Below, piece after piece: positions 55,061 to 64,000 of a DNA stretch of 64,000 nucleotides (the stretch's first letter is position 1; every line of letters starts with the position of its first letter). This DNA is from Massospora cicadina. Taxonomy: Eukaryota > Entomophthoromycota > Entomophthoromycetes > Entomophthorales > Entomophthoraceae. The translations under genes and the position numbers were made by a program. The DNA lies in contig JAKSZP010008017.1 of NCBI GenBank assembly GCA_022478985.1, positions 62,001 through 126,000 of the forward strand, given 5' to 3'. The notes below the pieces were generated by a model. It was given only the letters and a program-made list of their open reading frames with translations. It was not told the DNA's origin and ran no database searches.

Positions 55061-56165
55061 CCTTAAATCATGGTCATCAATGGCAAAAATTTCTTTATAG
55101 TTTTGAAACAAAGTGGTAGCCTGTTCTTTCTGATAACCTCATTAAGTATTTATGCGGTACCACCATCATTACTCTAAGCTGCAATTTGATAGATAGACCA
55201 AATTCATTCAACAACCAAAACTTGTAAACCCGGAGGACCTCCTCAACTGGGGTGAAATGTAAATATGCCACTATTTGGTGTCAGCGGATTCATATTGGTT
55301 TGGAGATTTACTAACAAGACCTTGATCTCCCCATGTCCTGAGAGTATAATTCCTGGAGCTACTTATGACTCAAGTCAAAGTTGCTGATAGAATACAATGA
55401 ACTCCCCATAATGCCCATCAGGCACTTCACCAATAACTTGGTATTTATGATTACAAGGTGTCTGGAGGGGTTGGATTTAGGGACAGAGGCTCTAGGCGGT
55501 AGCCCTTGATATTCATATATTTGCTGGAGAAGGTCCCAGGTCCTGCTCTTAAGTCGATAGTAGAAAACTGGAATCACCCCATCAATATAGGCAATGATAA
55601 TATGTCCCATGTGCACTGAGTGCTTTGGAACTCCGCTGGAAGTAAAATAAATTGGGATCCGTTGCCCCTAAATCTCAAAGGTTTCCACCATCATATCAAC
55701 GACAGAACCATAGTGTCACGTAACATCAGTTCCAATCAACAGATTGTAATTGCTGTTTGGTAACACTACTGCCATAGCTAGAACAACAATTGATCCAACC
55801 CGCAAGGGGAGCACGCTTTTAAACTCCCTCAGAGAACTTGTTTTCTGCTCCAGTGGTCCCATACACCCTTTGATATTCCACATCAGATTTAATGTCAACT
55901 TAGCCACCAACTTTGTGGCAACTATGTTAATTGGAGCGCCCATATCTATTATAGCACAAAGTTGGGTTTTTGCTACAATTAATGTCTTAGTAGGTACACT
56001 CTGAGTAAGATGAGCGTTGGCTGTTTACTACATGGACATTCAAAGGTTTGCTTTTTCTAAGGAAGCTCATAATACCCTCACCAACTTTAGGGTACCCTTT
56101 GACAATAGCGTCCACTAGGAAGGCGACGTCTACTCCTCTCAGGAAAGCGCATCTGCGAGCAATTC
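55061..56165 (-). pseudogene. G4 protease and linker region
   Basis: Frame 55,943-55,716 has MGAPINIVATKLVAK (the D-T-G-A motif with Thr-to-Met and the first Asp just upstream) and SNYNLLIGTDV, matching 15,990-16,230 of the plus-strand relative. Frame 55,616-55,359 (GHIIIAYIDGVIPVFYYRLK) links to RT and has no motif I recognise. Confidence 0.7.
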
Positions 56166-56491
56166 ATTCTTTTTAGTACTAGTGGTGCCCAACCTGAAAA
56201 GGAGGAGCCGCCACGCATCTTTATTCGCAAATGGGCCAAACAAAGGGATCATCATAGATTAAAAAACCCCTAATATAGCCCCTAGGTTATCAGCCTGGGA
56301 AGCCATATCAGATGGCGAGGAGGCTTTGGGGAAACTTTTGTCTGGTGCCCGCTTTAGCTGGTGGACCATGGCGGACAGCATTGGGGTGGGAGCATCAGCT
56401 ACATGAGGCGTAAGGAGGTATAATTGGGAGTTCTTTTAGTTAATGAGGCCAGCGGTGTCCATCGCCTCAACGTATTGAGCAAGTTGATGCT
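56166..56491 (-). mobile_element. 326 bp truncated copy of the B family with 16 bp TSD, inside G4
   Basis: Bounded by perfect repeats catctgcgagcaattc (56,150-56,165 and 56,492-56,507). On the minus strand it starts AGCATCAACTTGCTCAATAC and ends GGTTGGGCACCACTAGTACT plus an A-run. Its left third aligns with 42,296-42,345 and its right 55 bp with 42,556-42,610 of element B1. It is thus a 5'-truncated retroposed copy and links the micro-insertion motif to the 3' end of a longer element. It carries no complete gene. Confidence 0.92.
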
Positions 56492-56507
56492 CATCTGCGA
56501 GCAATTC

Positions 56508-57782
56508 CAGTTTGTTTGAAGAACTTTGTTTAAACTTTTGACATGTGTATGAATTTGGGTTCCCCAGAGATCCTTTGTCCGTTATGTCCTTGGCTTATGC
56601 TTGTGTTAATACATTTCCTCCCCCAACCGGCTGCTGATATAGGAAATTATCATTGTACTGGGGAATTTCCACTGCATATACTTCAGGAGGTTCAGGTGGG
56701 ACATTTAAATTTGTGATAGCAGAGGTAGAGAGTCCCATCTTTACTCCGCTCTGACTTTTCCCTAGTAACATAGTTCCTGCTTTACATAATGGACCCATCA
56801 ATTGAGACAACCTTATTCCAGGTGCCCATGGTGACCGCATTCAAAACAATTTACCCCGTAGGGCCTGAAGCCTTGATTATTATAAGTTGGCCCAAGCTAC
56901 AATTTGGACTGAAGATGATTGGCATAAATGGGGCCAGGTCAATAGAATGATTGCTGATGGTCAGCGTAATTAGGCCCGGGGTGGTAGTTAGGCTGTTGAT
57001 GATAAGCAGATATTGGGTGGACGTTTAACTGCTTGGGGTAACTTGGCGGAATCTGAACTGGACAGGCGAATTTCACCAAATAAGATGGCCAGCAATGGTA
57101 GTGGAAGGATTCCACTCTGTATTATGTGGAGGGAAGGTTACAGCTAGACGTCACAAAAGCTGGACAATTTTGAGCAGAGGTATTTTGTCATTTAACAATG
57201 GGGTCATGACGTTGTATAGCTCATGTTATGGCTTCATGGTCTAGGTCACCGCAATGTATATGTTTGATTCAGATAAAATCCCTGCCACAATTAGCACGTG
57301 GGCTTCCACCATAAATTAATCAGCAAATGTGTGGAGGGTCTCATTACGCTGAAACCCAATGGTCAAGAATTCAGTCTTCCACTGTGACATCTTTGCAGTA
57401 CCCTGAACAACTGCAGCACAGTACCCCTCACTTCTTGGTATGTAATGAAATTGCTTGGAAAATAACAGGTGATCTGGTCAGCACTTCTAACATCTAAGGT
57501 GGATATTAACAATTTTTGCTTTACGCTGATCTGAGGCTCCTTTTGTTGCAAACTCGAATCACTTAAAGAACCCATTCAAATTTCCTTGCAATCAAATGAA
57601 GAAAGATTACTACTTCAAACCTCTTGAAAAAGCTCATCCTGCCTTTTGAGCATGGCGTCCAAGTTAAGTTTGAGCTCCGCATATTTGACTGGAGTAGCAT
57701 GTCATGAAGATTCCCATCAATGCAAGCCTGATGCGCCATGGCCAGCAACTGGAGAAATATTTCTGTGTAAATGATTAATGGG
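56508..57782 (-). pseudogene. G4 gag
   Basis: On the minus strand, gag runs from just after the PBS (about 57,782) leftwards. A worn knuckle CFECGHHGHLE, then a stop and GC, lies near 56,870-56,825. Frame 57,575-57,363 (KQKLLISTLDVRSADQITCY, EVRGTVLQLF) matches the capsid region of the plus-strand relative at 14,730-14,860. Gag is interrupted near its end by the 326 bp insertion. Confidence 0.72.
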
Positions 57783-57801
57783 CCCTCTGTAGTGAGCACC
57801 A
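57783..57801 (-). promoter_or_regulatory. G4 primer-binding site
   Basis: The minus strand reads TGGTGCTCACTACAGAGGG next to the LTR end (TTGTAACAG). It differs by one base from the PBS at 14,020-14,038. Confidence 0.75.
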
Positions 57802-57802
57802 C

Positions 57803-58371
57803 TGTTACAATTTGGCGGTATATCAGAGATATGCTGAGGATTTTTTGCACAGGGTTACGCCCAATGAGAAATAGGACTGACAATATGAAGATCATCATCC
57901 TCAAAATAATGGATAAACTTTTAGTAAATATGGAGCAATTGCCCAATAGCACTTCTTTAGTTTATTTAAGACTTCCGGTGGATCCTCGCTGGTCCACTCA
58001 CTCTAATTTACAACAACCTCCTCTTACAATATTCTCATATCGCTGATATCCCAGCGACCTTAGTCAATTCCAACCCTTTTGCTTGACTATTTGTTCCTCT
58101 GTATTCTCATTTGTTCTGGTAGAGTTCACCATTTACTAAATTCACAATCGCCCTTGTTTGAGGCAATACACTCAATAATTGGTATACATCAACATCTCAT
58201 TATTTGTCATTTGTTGAAATCACTTATTTCCTGATTCAGAGATGATAATATTCTTTCCAACCCAATATCTCCTGATTCTAAGGCGCTTAAATATTGTAAC
58301 AAATAATTATTATTGTCAGATTCTTCCCATTCAGCCATAATGAAATTAGGGCTTCTCATCCAGTCATATCA
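57803..58371 (-). repeat. 5' LTR of G4 (right copy)
   Basis: Same order of landmarks as the left copy, with equal length by my boundaries. The minus strand begins TGATATGACTGG and ends TTGTAACA. Confidence 0.88.
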
Positions 58372-58374
58372 GAA

Positions 58375-59994
58375 TCGCACCACTCTTTCTCCTTTTTACC
58401 ATTGCTAGTTATATAGCCATCGGAGCCATACTAGCACAGCATGATGAAAACTTAGTAGACCATCCTATCGCCTACTATAGCAAAACACTAACCTGAGGTG
58501 AACGCAACTATAGTGTTACAGAGCATGAGTGCTTGGCGGTCCTACTAACTATTAATCATTTCCAACCTTATTTATATGGGAATCATTTTATGTTAACTAC
58601 CAATCATTCTTTCTTACGATGGCTACGTCAATTGAAGGATCCTGATAGTAGATTATCACGATGGGCGTTAAGACTCCAAATTATGACTTTTCCATCATTC
58701 ATTGGCCAGGGCCATCCACCAAAGTGCGGATTGCTTATCCAGGATCCTCATACTAACTCTAACTGACCCTAAGGAGGATAGACTCTATGACCTCTTAGCT
58801 CAATCACATTTATGATAAGTTGAATCCCCTACCCTTTAAAAGGAATTAGCAAAAAGCGGCAAATCTTAAAGTCCAAAATGGCCAACTGTATAACTTGTGT
58901 CCCAAAATATGGTCTCCCTATGTATGACCTTTAACTTGAACTAATGTCATATTAGAGGGACATTGGAAAGTTGGCCACATGGGAATTTGGAAAACTTACC
59001 AGTGGCTCAAGACTCAATGCCCTAGGAAGGAATGCTTATCTCGATCCAAGACGCCTTAGAGTCCTGTATGGTATTTAAAAGTCAATCTGGACCTAATCTT
59101 CAAGCTCAACAATAAGTAGTTCTCCCTTGCAAACCCTTCCATATATTAGCATTGATGTTGTGGGACCTCTCCCTCAAGCCTCTTATGGTCATCAGTTTCT
59201 CCTTCAAGCTGTGGATCATTTAACTAAGTGGATCAAAGCTGTATCACTACTTTCCGCTTCAGCAAAAGCTACCATCATCTTCCTATATCATCAGATTATC
59301 ACCCAGCATGGGTGCCCTAATATAATTCTCTCTAATAATGGGCAAAATTTCTGATTGTCACTGGTGAATGATTTGCCCGAAGTAATAGGAATTAAATCAG
59401 GTATTATCCACTCCCTACCATCCTGCAATCAATGGAATGGTAGAGTGGGTGAATTGTACTTTAACTGCCACTTTCTGGAAAATAGCAACAACTGATTCCC
59501 TCCATTGGCCTCAATATCAGCCTAATGCAATTCTGGATAATGGAATAAGCTACCAGCGAATAATTTAGATGTCGCCCTTCCAAGAATTGTATGGAAGAAT
59601 TCCCCAGTTGCCATCTAAAGTGCAGGCCATGTTAGATTAAGCTTCTCTTGATGTTTCCAAAGTTACTATGTGAATCATCGCCATTAAATTTATCTGGATC
59701 CAAGATCTAGCTTCTAAGAACTTTTCCGCTACCACAAGTAGAGAAACTAATCGTTTTAATGATAAGCATGAGACCCTGCACACCTTCCAACTGGGTGACC
59801 TTGTTCTTTTTTACCATCATCAGCCTAGAGGTCATGACAACAAATTGGGCACCAACTGGTTAGGGCCCTACAAAATCGTTTATAGGCGGGGCAATGAGCA
59901 CTCAATTGTGGAGGTATTAAGGGTACCAAGGCAATCATGTACATTTTCGATTCCTCTGGCCATTTTCCCTCCTGTTCCAATATCTAGCAGGGGG
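58375..59994 (+). pseudogene. G5 RNase H (second half) and integrase
   Basis: RNase H resumes with YIAIGAILAQHDENLVDHPI and YYSKTLT, then ERNYSVTEHECLAVLLTINH and the open frame 58,533-58,766 (FMLTTNHSFLRWLRQLKDPD). Integrase: a worn zinc end (GHWKVGHMGIWKTY near 58,960), core frame 59,127-59,354 (ISIDVVGPLPQASYGHQFLL; TQHGCPNIILSNNGQNF, where the second Asp is Asn), and a C-terminal module at 59,770-59,900 (FQLGDLVLFYHHQ; NWLGPYKIVYRR). I see no chromodomain before the 3' LTR. Confidence 0.83.
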
Positions 59995-60496
59995 TGTTAT
60001 CAGGATTCCTGCCCAATTTAAAGATTTGGATGAGATAGATGATGGTAATCAGACCTGAAGTGTCAAAGATATTGGGGATAATCCCTGACAAAAAACTATC
60101 TTGCCACATTGGGGACATTCGCCAATAAGGCGGTCGGCTATTATTTGTCTAAAACCACATAATATTAGGGTTAAAACCCGAACTATGCAGCAAATGAATT
60201 TTAATTAGTAATACAAAATAGATCTTGGCTTAGTATACATTTAGCTGACTGGTTAATCTCCTTGATTGCCCTAGTAATCTTGTGTCTAAGCAAATAAACT
60301 TTACATTTTCTCCTTTTCTCAATTTTAGGCCAAAAGTTTAATTTGTTGGAACTTGCCTTGCCAGACATAATACCTGGTATAAAGACTTTTTCATCCAAGA
60401 AAAATCAATAGATATTTAACTTAAACTTCAGGCTTCAGATCACCTGACCAATAATTTAAAAGGGATCCATGGAAAAAAAACACCCATGATTCAACA
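59995..60496 (+). repeat. 3' LTR of G5 (~502 bp)
   Basis: Follows a purine-rich tract (tagcaggggg). Starts tgttatcaggattcctgccc and ends gattcaaca, directly before the TSD gggtc. Confidence 0.9.
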
Positions 60497-60501
60497 GGGT
60501 C

Positions 60502-62640
60502 CATGATTCAAAAAGATTTCAGCTGATAGGCCATGTCTGGCAAACATATCATTGATAAAAATCTTTGCAGCATCCTTGGCTGCAAAATTAGTGTACCTGA
60601 GAAAAATTTTGCATATTTAGTCAGCTGATTGATAATAACCATTATCACATCCTTCCTTTAGAACTTGGGTAGCCCTGTAATGAAGTCCGCATTAACTAAT
60701 CCCCATGAATGACTTGGCATTTGGAGTGGTATTAAGTTACCCAATGGCGGCTTCCTCAAAGGTTTAACCAAGGCAAACCAAGAATTCCGCCACATACTTC
60801 ATAATATCCTTCCAGAGTCCAGCCCACAAATAGTTCAAATGCACCAATACAACCATTTTCTTGATCCTAGATGGCCTGCCAATGGGTGGTCTTGCGACGC
60901 TTAAAGTACCCCCATTGTAATGATGGATTTGGGACCCACACTCACAAATCATGGTAATGAATTCCATTTCTCTTTCTGTATGTCTAGTAGTGATCATGCT
61001 TCTGGCCCTCAACTGTTTCAGCCCACAACCAATGACCAAATTCTGACTTCCTCTGCTTCTACCAGATTTCCTCTTTAATTCGCTCTAATCGCTCACCATT
61101 ATTGCAGATTGTTACAACCAGAACATGTTAGTCATGTAAGCCCCTCCAACTCTGTCTTCTCATATGCCAGCCCCACGTTATGAATTAACCAATCCACCAA
61201 GGTATTGTCTGCCCCTGGTCAATACTCCACCTGAAAATTTTATTGAGCCATTTCCACATTTCAATGGGCTTAGTAATTTTTCATTTTCCTTGGATCGTGG
61301 TAATAAGGCAATTTTTAATGGTCTGTCTGGACCACAAAAAGGTGGCAGGCATAAAGCAGATTGTGCTGCCACTCCTGCAATGCCCAGAAAATTGCCAGTA
61401 GTTCCTTGTCATATATCAGATAATTTGTTTCCAATGGGGACATTTTCTAGCTATAATAGCAAACTGGGTGCTTCAGACCGTCCACCCCCTTATGTAACAA
61501 TACTGCCCCACAGCGAAATTTAAGGCGTCCACCTTGACCATGAAAGGTTTCTTGGGGTCCAGATGAGCGAGGACAAGTCCTGAAATGAGCTTCTCCTTCA
61601 GCTGATTGAACGCCCAAACTTCCCCTCACACACACAAATGGCAGATCCTGTGTCATCCGCATAAGTGGCAGGGCCAACCATATTAGATTTTTCATGAACC
61701 GCCTGAGGAAATCTAACATCCCCCAAAAAAACTCCATATGCAAGCTTGATCCATTGGGACTTTCCATGTACGCACCACCTGTAGCTTATCCAGGCATACC
61801 CTGAGCCCCTTTCTGAACATGAATTTCCTATAAACGTTACTGATTGTTTGTTGAAACTGAACTTCAAAGGCTTTAACTGAAATCATGCCTCAGCCAGCAC
61901 CCTCAGATCTTCCTGCACATAGCGTACATGTGCTTCCCAAGAACAGGAAAACATAAGGATGTCATCCATATATTTGATGCAACACTGGCCAATCATCATA
62001 CTCAGCACCCAGTCAATCATGAATTGGAACACCACTGGGCATTCCACATCCCAAATGGCATTACTTGATACTGGAACATTCTAGGTGGCGTTTAAACGCC
62101 ATATACTTCAGGTGCTCTGGTCTCACAGGTACTTGATTTAAAATCATCTGCTAGATCGAGCTTGGTTAAGATGTTACACCCTGTGACCATCAGGAGGATT
62201 TTCTCCACTAATGGATGGGGTAATGGTCCAGCTCCATAATTTTGTTAAGCCACCAGAAGTCCACAAACGGCCATAATTCTCCGCTTACCTTGGGCACCAG
62301 TAACACCTGGGACACCAAACGGATTTTGTTGAGGCAATTAACCGCTCACTCAAATTTTATATTTATATGCTCCTCCAATGTGGCCTTCACCTGTTTTTTT
62401 CAGCGGATAAACTGGGCGTCTGAGTGAAAGCTTGAACTTCACATTAAACTAAAATGTAAAAGGCAATTGGCCATGTGAGAGAAAGGCGCATTTTTTGGTC
62501 CCAATATTTCCAAAAACTCACAATATTCTTTCAGAAACACCTCCTGCATGGCACCCAGGATTCTATATTTGGTCAACTTATTTTCTCCCACCAACATTCT
62601 CCACATCAATGGCGGCCCCATCCTTGGTTTTAGTGTATTG
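60502..62640 (-). pseudogene. Chromovirus G6, right part: RT, RNase H and integrase N-terminal half
   Basis: Reading right to left, the RT start lies at about 62,460-62,100 (KLSLRRPVYPLKK, LTKLDLADDFKS, VMPFGMWNAQWC). An intact active site KYMDDILMFS lies at about 61,982-61,953. RNase H is in the frame 61,767-61,447 and beyond (FLRRFMKNLIWLALPLMRMT, then LETNYLIYDKELLAIFWAL near 61,440-61,380). Integrase follows with AAKDAAKIFINDMFARHGLS near 60,590-60,530, ending in a worn N-H-G-P just at the G5 insertion. Integrase resumes at 48,125. The promising-looking plus-strand frame at 61,164-61,523 is an antisense shadow. Confidence 0.8.
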
Positions 62641-63324
62641 AAACAAAAAGCAAATCAATTTGGGGCCAAACCTGATGCCACCACTGTATCCCAATGAACC
62701 AATGGATGGTCCAAGTTCTCAATTGCACAGAACTGCTCTCAGAACCCAAATGGATTTTCAGGACATGGGGGAGCAACTCCAAACTGGCCATATTAAATTA
62801 GAACCTGAAGCCCCCAGTGAGTTAATAGGCCTTAAAGGCCAAGGTAAGCTAAATTAGGAAAAGAGATAGGTGAGAAACAGTCCTATTTGAATAAATCCTT
62901 AAAGTATATATATGACCTCAAGGCTAGAATTGGGATCAGAAAAGGGAGAAATTGGAATAGTGAGATCTTGGCATCAGTTGCAAATCAAGTTAAATAATAT
63001 TAATGCAAGTGAAGTGATGCCTCCCTTGGCATAATTCGCTGATGAATCCTGTAAGGGTAGTTGATTGGGGTGTAAGCGCTGAAAAGGATTTTGCCACAAC
63101 CCAATAGTTTGTTTGATAGCATTATAAATTAGTCGCCAGTGTCAATTAATAATTTATTCAATATTATTGGGGATAATCCCCAATACCTTGAGTCATGCTC
63201 AACCCAAGTTGATGGGGAGCCCAACTTGGCATTAACACAGAGGCGAGTCACAGACACTAGTTGGGCCTTCCTCAATAAAGGGAGAATATTGAAAGAAATC
63301 CCTTCAAGTCTTGGCTAGGGGTCA
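62641..63324. other. Unassigned stretch right of G6 RT
   Basis: For a minus-strand Gypsy element, protease, gag and the 5' LTR should lie here, but I recognise none. The segment 62,759-62,781 (aggacatgggggagcaactcc) recurs at 63,979-64,000 (aggacatggggagcaattcc), which may mark an LTR or internal repeat cut by the window edge. From about 62,870 the sequence is AT-rich and non-coding. Confidence 0.35.
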
Positions 63325-63610
63325 TAGCCAAGGTGGGGTCATTGTCCTGAGAGCTGGCATTGGTGCTGGAGCTGGCATTGGGAAGAGGTCCCAGCATCAG
63401 GGATGACACCTGGTATCAGTACTAGAGGCATTGGGAAGAGTTCCCGGAATTGGGGATGACATCTGGCATTGGCATGAGAGCCAGCATTGGGAAGAGGTCC
63501 TAGGATTGGGGATACACCAAGCATCAGCATTAGAGCTGCGACAGGAAGAGGCTTAGAATCAGGAATGACACCCAGCATTAACATTGGAGCCGGCATTGGC
63601 ATGAGAGCCA
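63325..63610. repeat. Minisatellite, ~54 bp unit, about 4-5 copies
   Basis: Units start ggaagaggtc/gttc/gctt at 63,381, 63,434, 63,490 and 63,544 (spacing 53, 56 and 54). Each contains 'ggatgacacctggcatt'-like and 'ggcatgagagccagcattg'-like parts. The minus-strand reading frame through it (63,629-63,339) is a low-complexity Met/Pro/Leu/Gly repeat. I regard it as a by-product of the repeat. Confidence 0.75.
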
Positions 63611-64000
63611 ACATAGGGATTGAGCCCAAAGATTCAGATTGATGGTGTTGCCCACAATATCTTACTATGCTTTTGGGGGGCCCTTAGACCCCTCATCCTG
63701 GATTGCCCGCTTTGGGCAGGGGCCAGGGTAATCTGGGCTTGGCGCCCAGTATTCAGAATCAGAACAGCTGGGGGAACTCCTGAATGATCCTACTGAGTCC
63801 ATCATGGTTTGACCAACAAAACGGTGGATCAGGACCCAGGACAGGTTTTACCTCCTGTGTTGTTTAGGCCCAGGGTAGGCTCTGGACCAAAGGCCCCTAA
63901 AAGTGACCGCCCCTCCTTCTTCCTTGAAATTATCCTTGTGGGAACTTGAGGGCACCTGGTAGGGATCACCAATTTGTTAGGACATGGGGAGCAATTCCAA
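63611..64000. other. Unassigned right edge
   Basis: More GC-rich than average (ggggggcccttagacccctc, gggcttggcgcccag). No gene or known repeat is recognised. The last 22 bases repeat 62,759-62,781 with small changes. Confidence 0.3.

Larger units (their letters stand above)
51935..58374 (-). mobile_element. Ty3/Gypsy element G4, nested inside the RNase H of G5
   Basis: Two LTRs of about 569 bp (51,935-52,503 and 57,803-58,371, ends uncertain by a few bases) enclose, reading right to left, a PBS, gag, protease, RT, RNase H and integrase. A purine run (AAGGGGGGATAAAG on the minus strand, about 52,520) precedes the 3' LTR. The flanking G5 sequence rejoins into one RNase H (LIHTNFNTPF then YIAIGAILAQHDEN). 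I could not resolve a TSD. It belongs to the family of the plus-strand remnant at 13,460-16,243. Confidence 0.88.
48126..60496 (+). mobile_element. Ty3/Gypsy element G5, inserted in G6 and itself interrupted by G4
   Basis: LTRs at 48,126-48,630 and 59,995-60,496 flank gag-pol. A perfect 5 bp TSD gggtc (48,121-48,125 and 60,497-60,501) marks insertion into the integrase core of G6. Removing G4 (about 6.4 kb) leaves about 5.9 kb, a normal size for this group. The internal region has gag (48,680-49,650), worn protease and RT (50,080-51,800), RNase H split by G4 (51,800-51,934 and 58,375-58,770) and integrase (58,780-59,960). Confidence 0.9.

Noticed and set aside
61164..61523. 119-codon plus-strand open frame
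   Set aside because: Antisense to the RNase H and connection region of G6, which shows YDKELLAIFWAL on the minus strand.
63325..63610. Regular short repeats considered as CRISPR
   Set aside because: Units are imperfect and contiguous, without unique spacers, in a eukaryotic setting with no cas-like genes.
63339..63629. 96-codon minus frame with Met/Pro/Leu/Gly repeats
   Set aside because: It is the translation of a 54 bp minisatellite; the repeat explains the open frame.
1..64000. Terminal inverted repeats of DNA transposons
   Set aside because: I looked at flanks of unassigned blocks and saw no TIR pair with a transposase; a computed search would be needed to exclude short MITEs.

Overview
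This window is eukaryotic, AT-rich and made almost entirely of decayed retrotransposons. I find no intact host gene, no rRNA, no CRISPR array and nothing bacterial. The mix of chromodomain Ty3/Gypsy elements (chromoviruses) with a LINE carrying a CCHC ORF1, an APE-type endonuclease, a reverse transcriptase and a C-terminal Cys/His motif fits a large, repeat-rich fungal genome best. That assignment is an inference; other eukaryotes are not excluded. Nearly every reading frame is broken by stops and frameshifts, so coding entries are given as pseudogenes with approximate limits.

Left part, 1-10,530: the edge of a LINE copy (minus strand), then three near-full-length copies of a ~1.92 kb element that encodes only an ORF1-type CCHC protein (1,973-3,894 minus; 5,320-7,233 plus; 8,590-10,519 plus). 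Two have clear target-site duplications (TSDs) and one has a weaker TSD. Their 3' ends share a block with the complete LINEs further right. Between them lie an LTR-derived repeat, a tRNA-Gly-like sequence and unrecognised sequence.

10,530-19,540: broken Ty3/Gypsy elements. A ~1.06 kb LTR with primer-binding site and gag (10,660-13,455) is interrupted by a second family (LTR, PBS, gag, protease; 13,460-16,243). A GC-rich SINE-like block, a possible LINE fragment, a chromovirus integrase plus chromodomain (16,900-18,300) and an LTR-like repeat follow.

19,540-30,564: two complete 5.3 kb copies of one LINE in inverted, tail-to-tail orientation, each with its own TSD, separated by about 0.4 kb.

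30,580-46,900: a ~1.54 kb tandem repeat of unknown nature (from about 31,050 to 42,125) hosts a full Ty3/Gypsy chromovirus with ~853 bp LTRs (31,551-37,574, TSD aagat) and a solo LTR (40,806-41,883). A divergent minus-strand ORF1-only element follows (about 42,296-44,150).

46,900-64,000: a three-level nest. A minus-strand chromovirus (about 47,270-62,640) is split inside its integrase by a plus-strand element (48,126-60,496, TSD gggtc). That element is split inside its RNase H by a minus-strand element (about 51,935-58,374). The innermost element carries a 326 bp LINE-like insertion with a 16 bp TSD. A short minisatellite lies near the right edge.

The most unusual signal is a set of very short retroposed insertions. 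At five places the same 3' sequence (sense GGGACCATCTAGTACTAAA) is inserted, four times as only 20, 22, 29 and 49 bp, each bounded by a 13-17 bp direct repeat. They look like severely 5'-truncated products of target-primed reverse transcription from the family at about 42,296-44,150.
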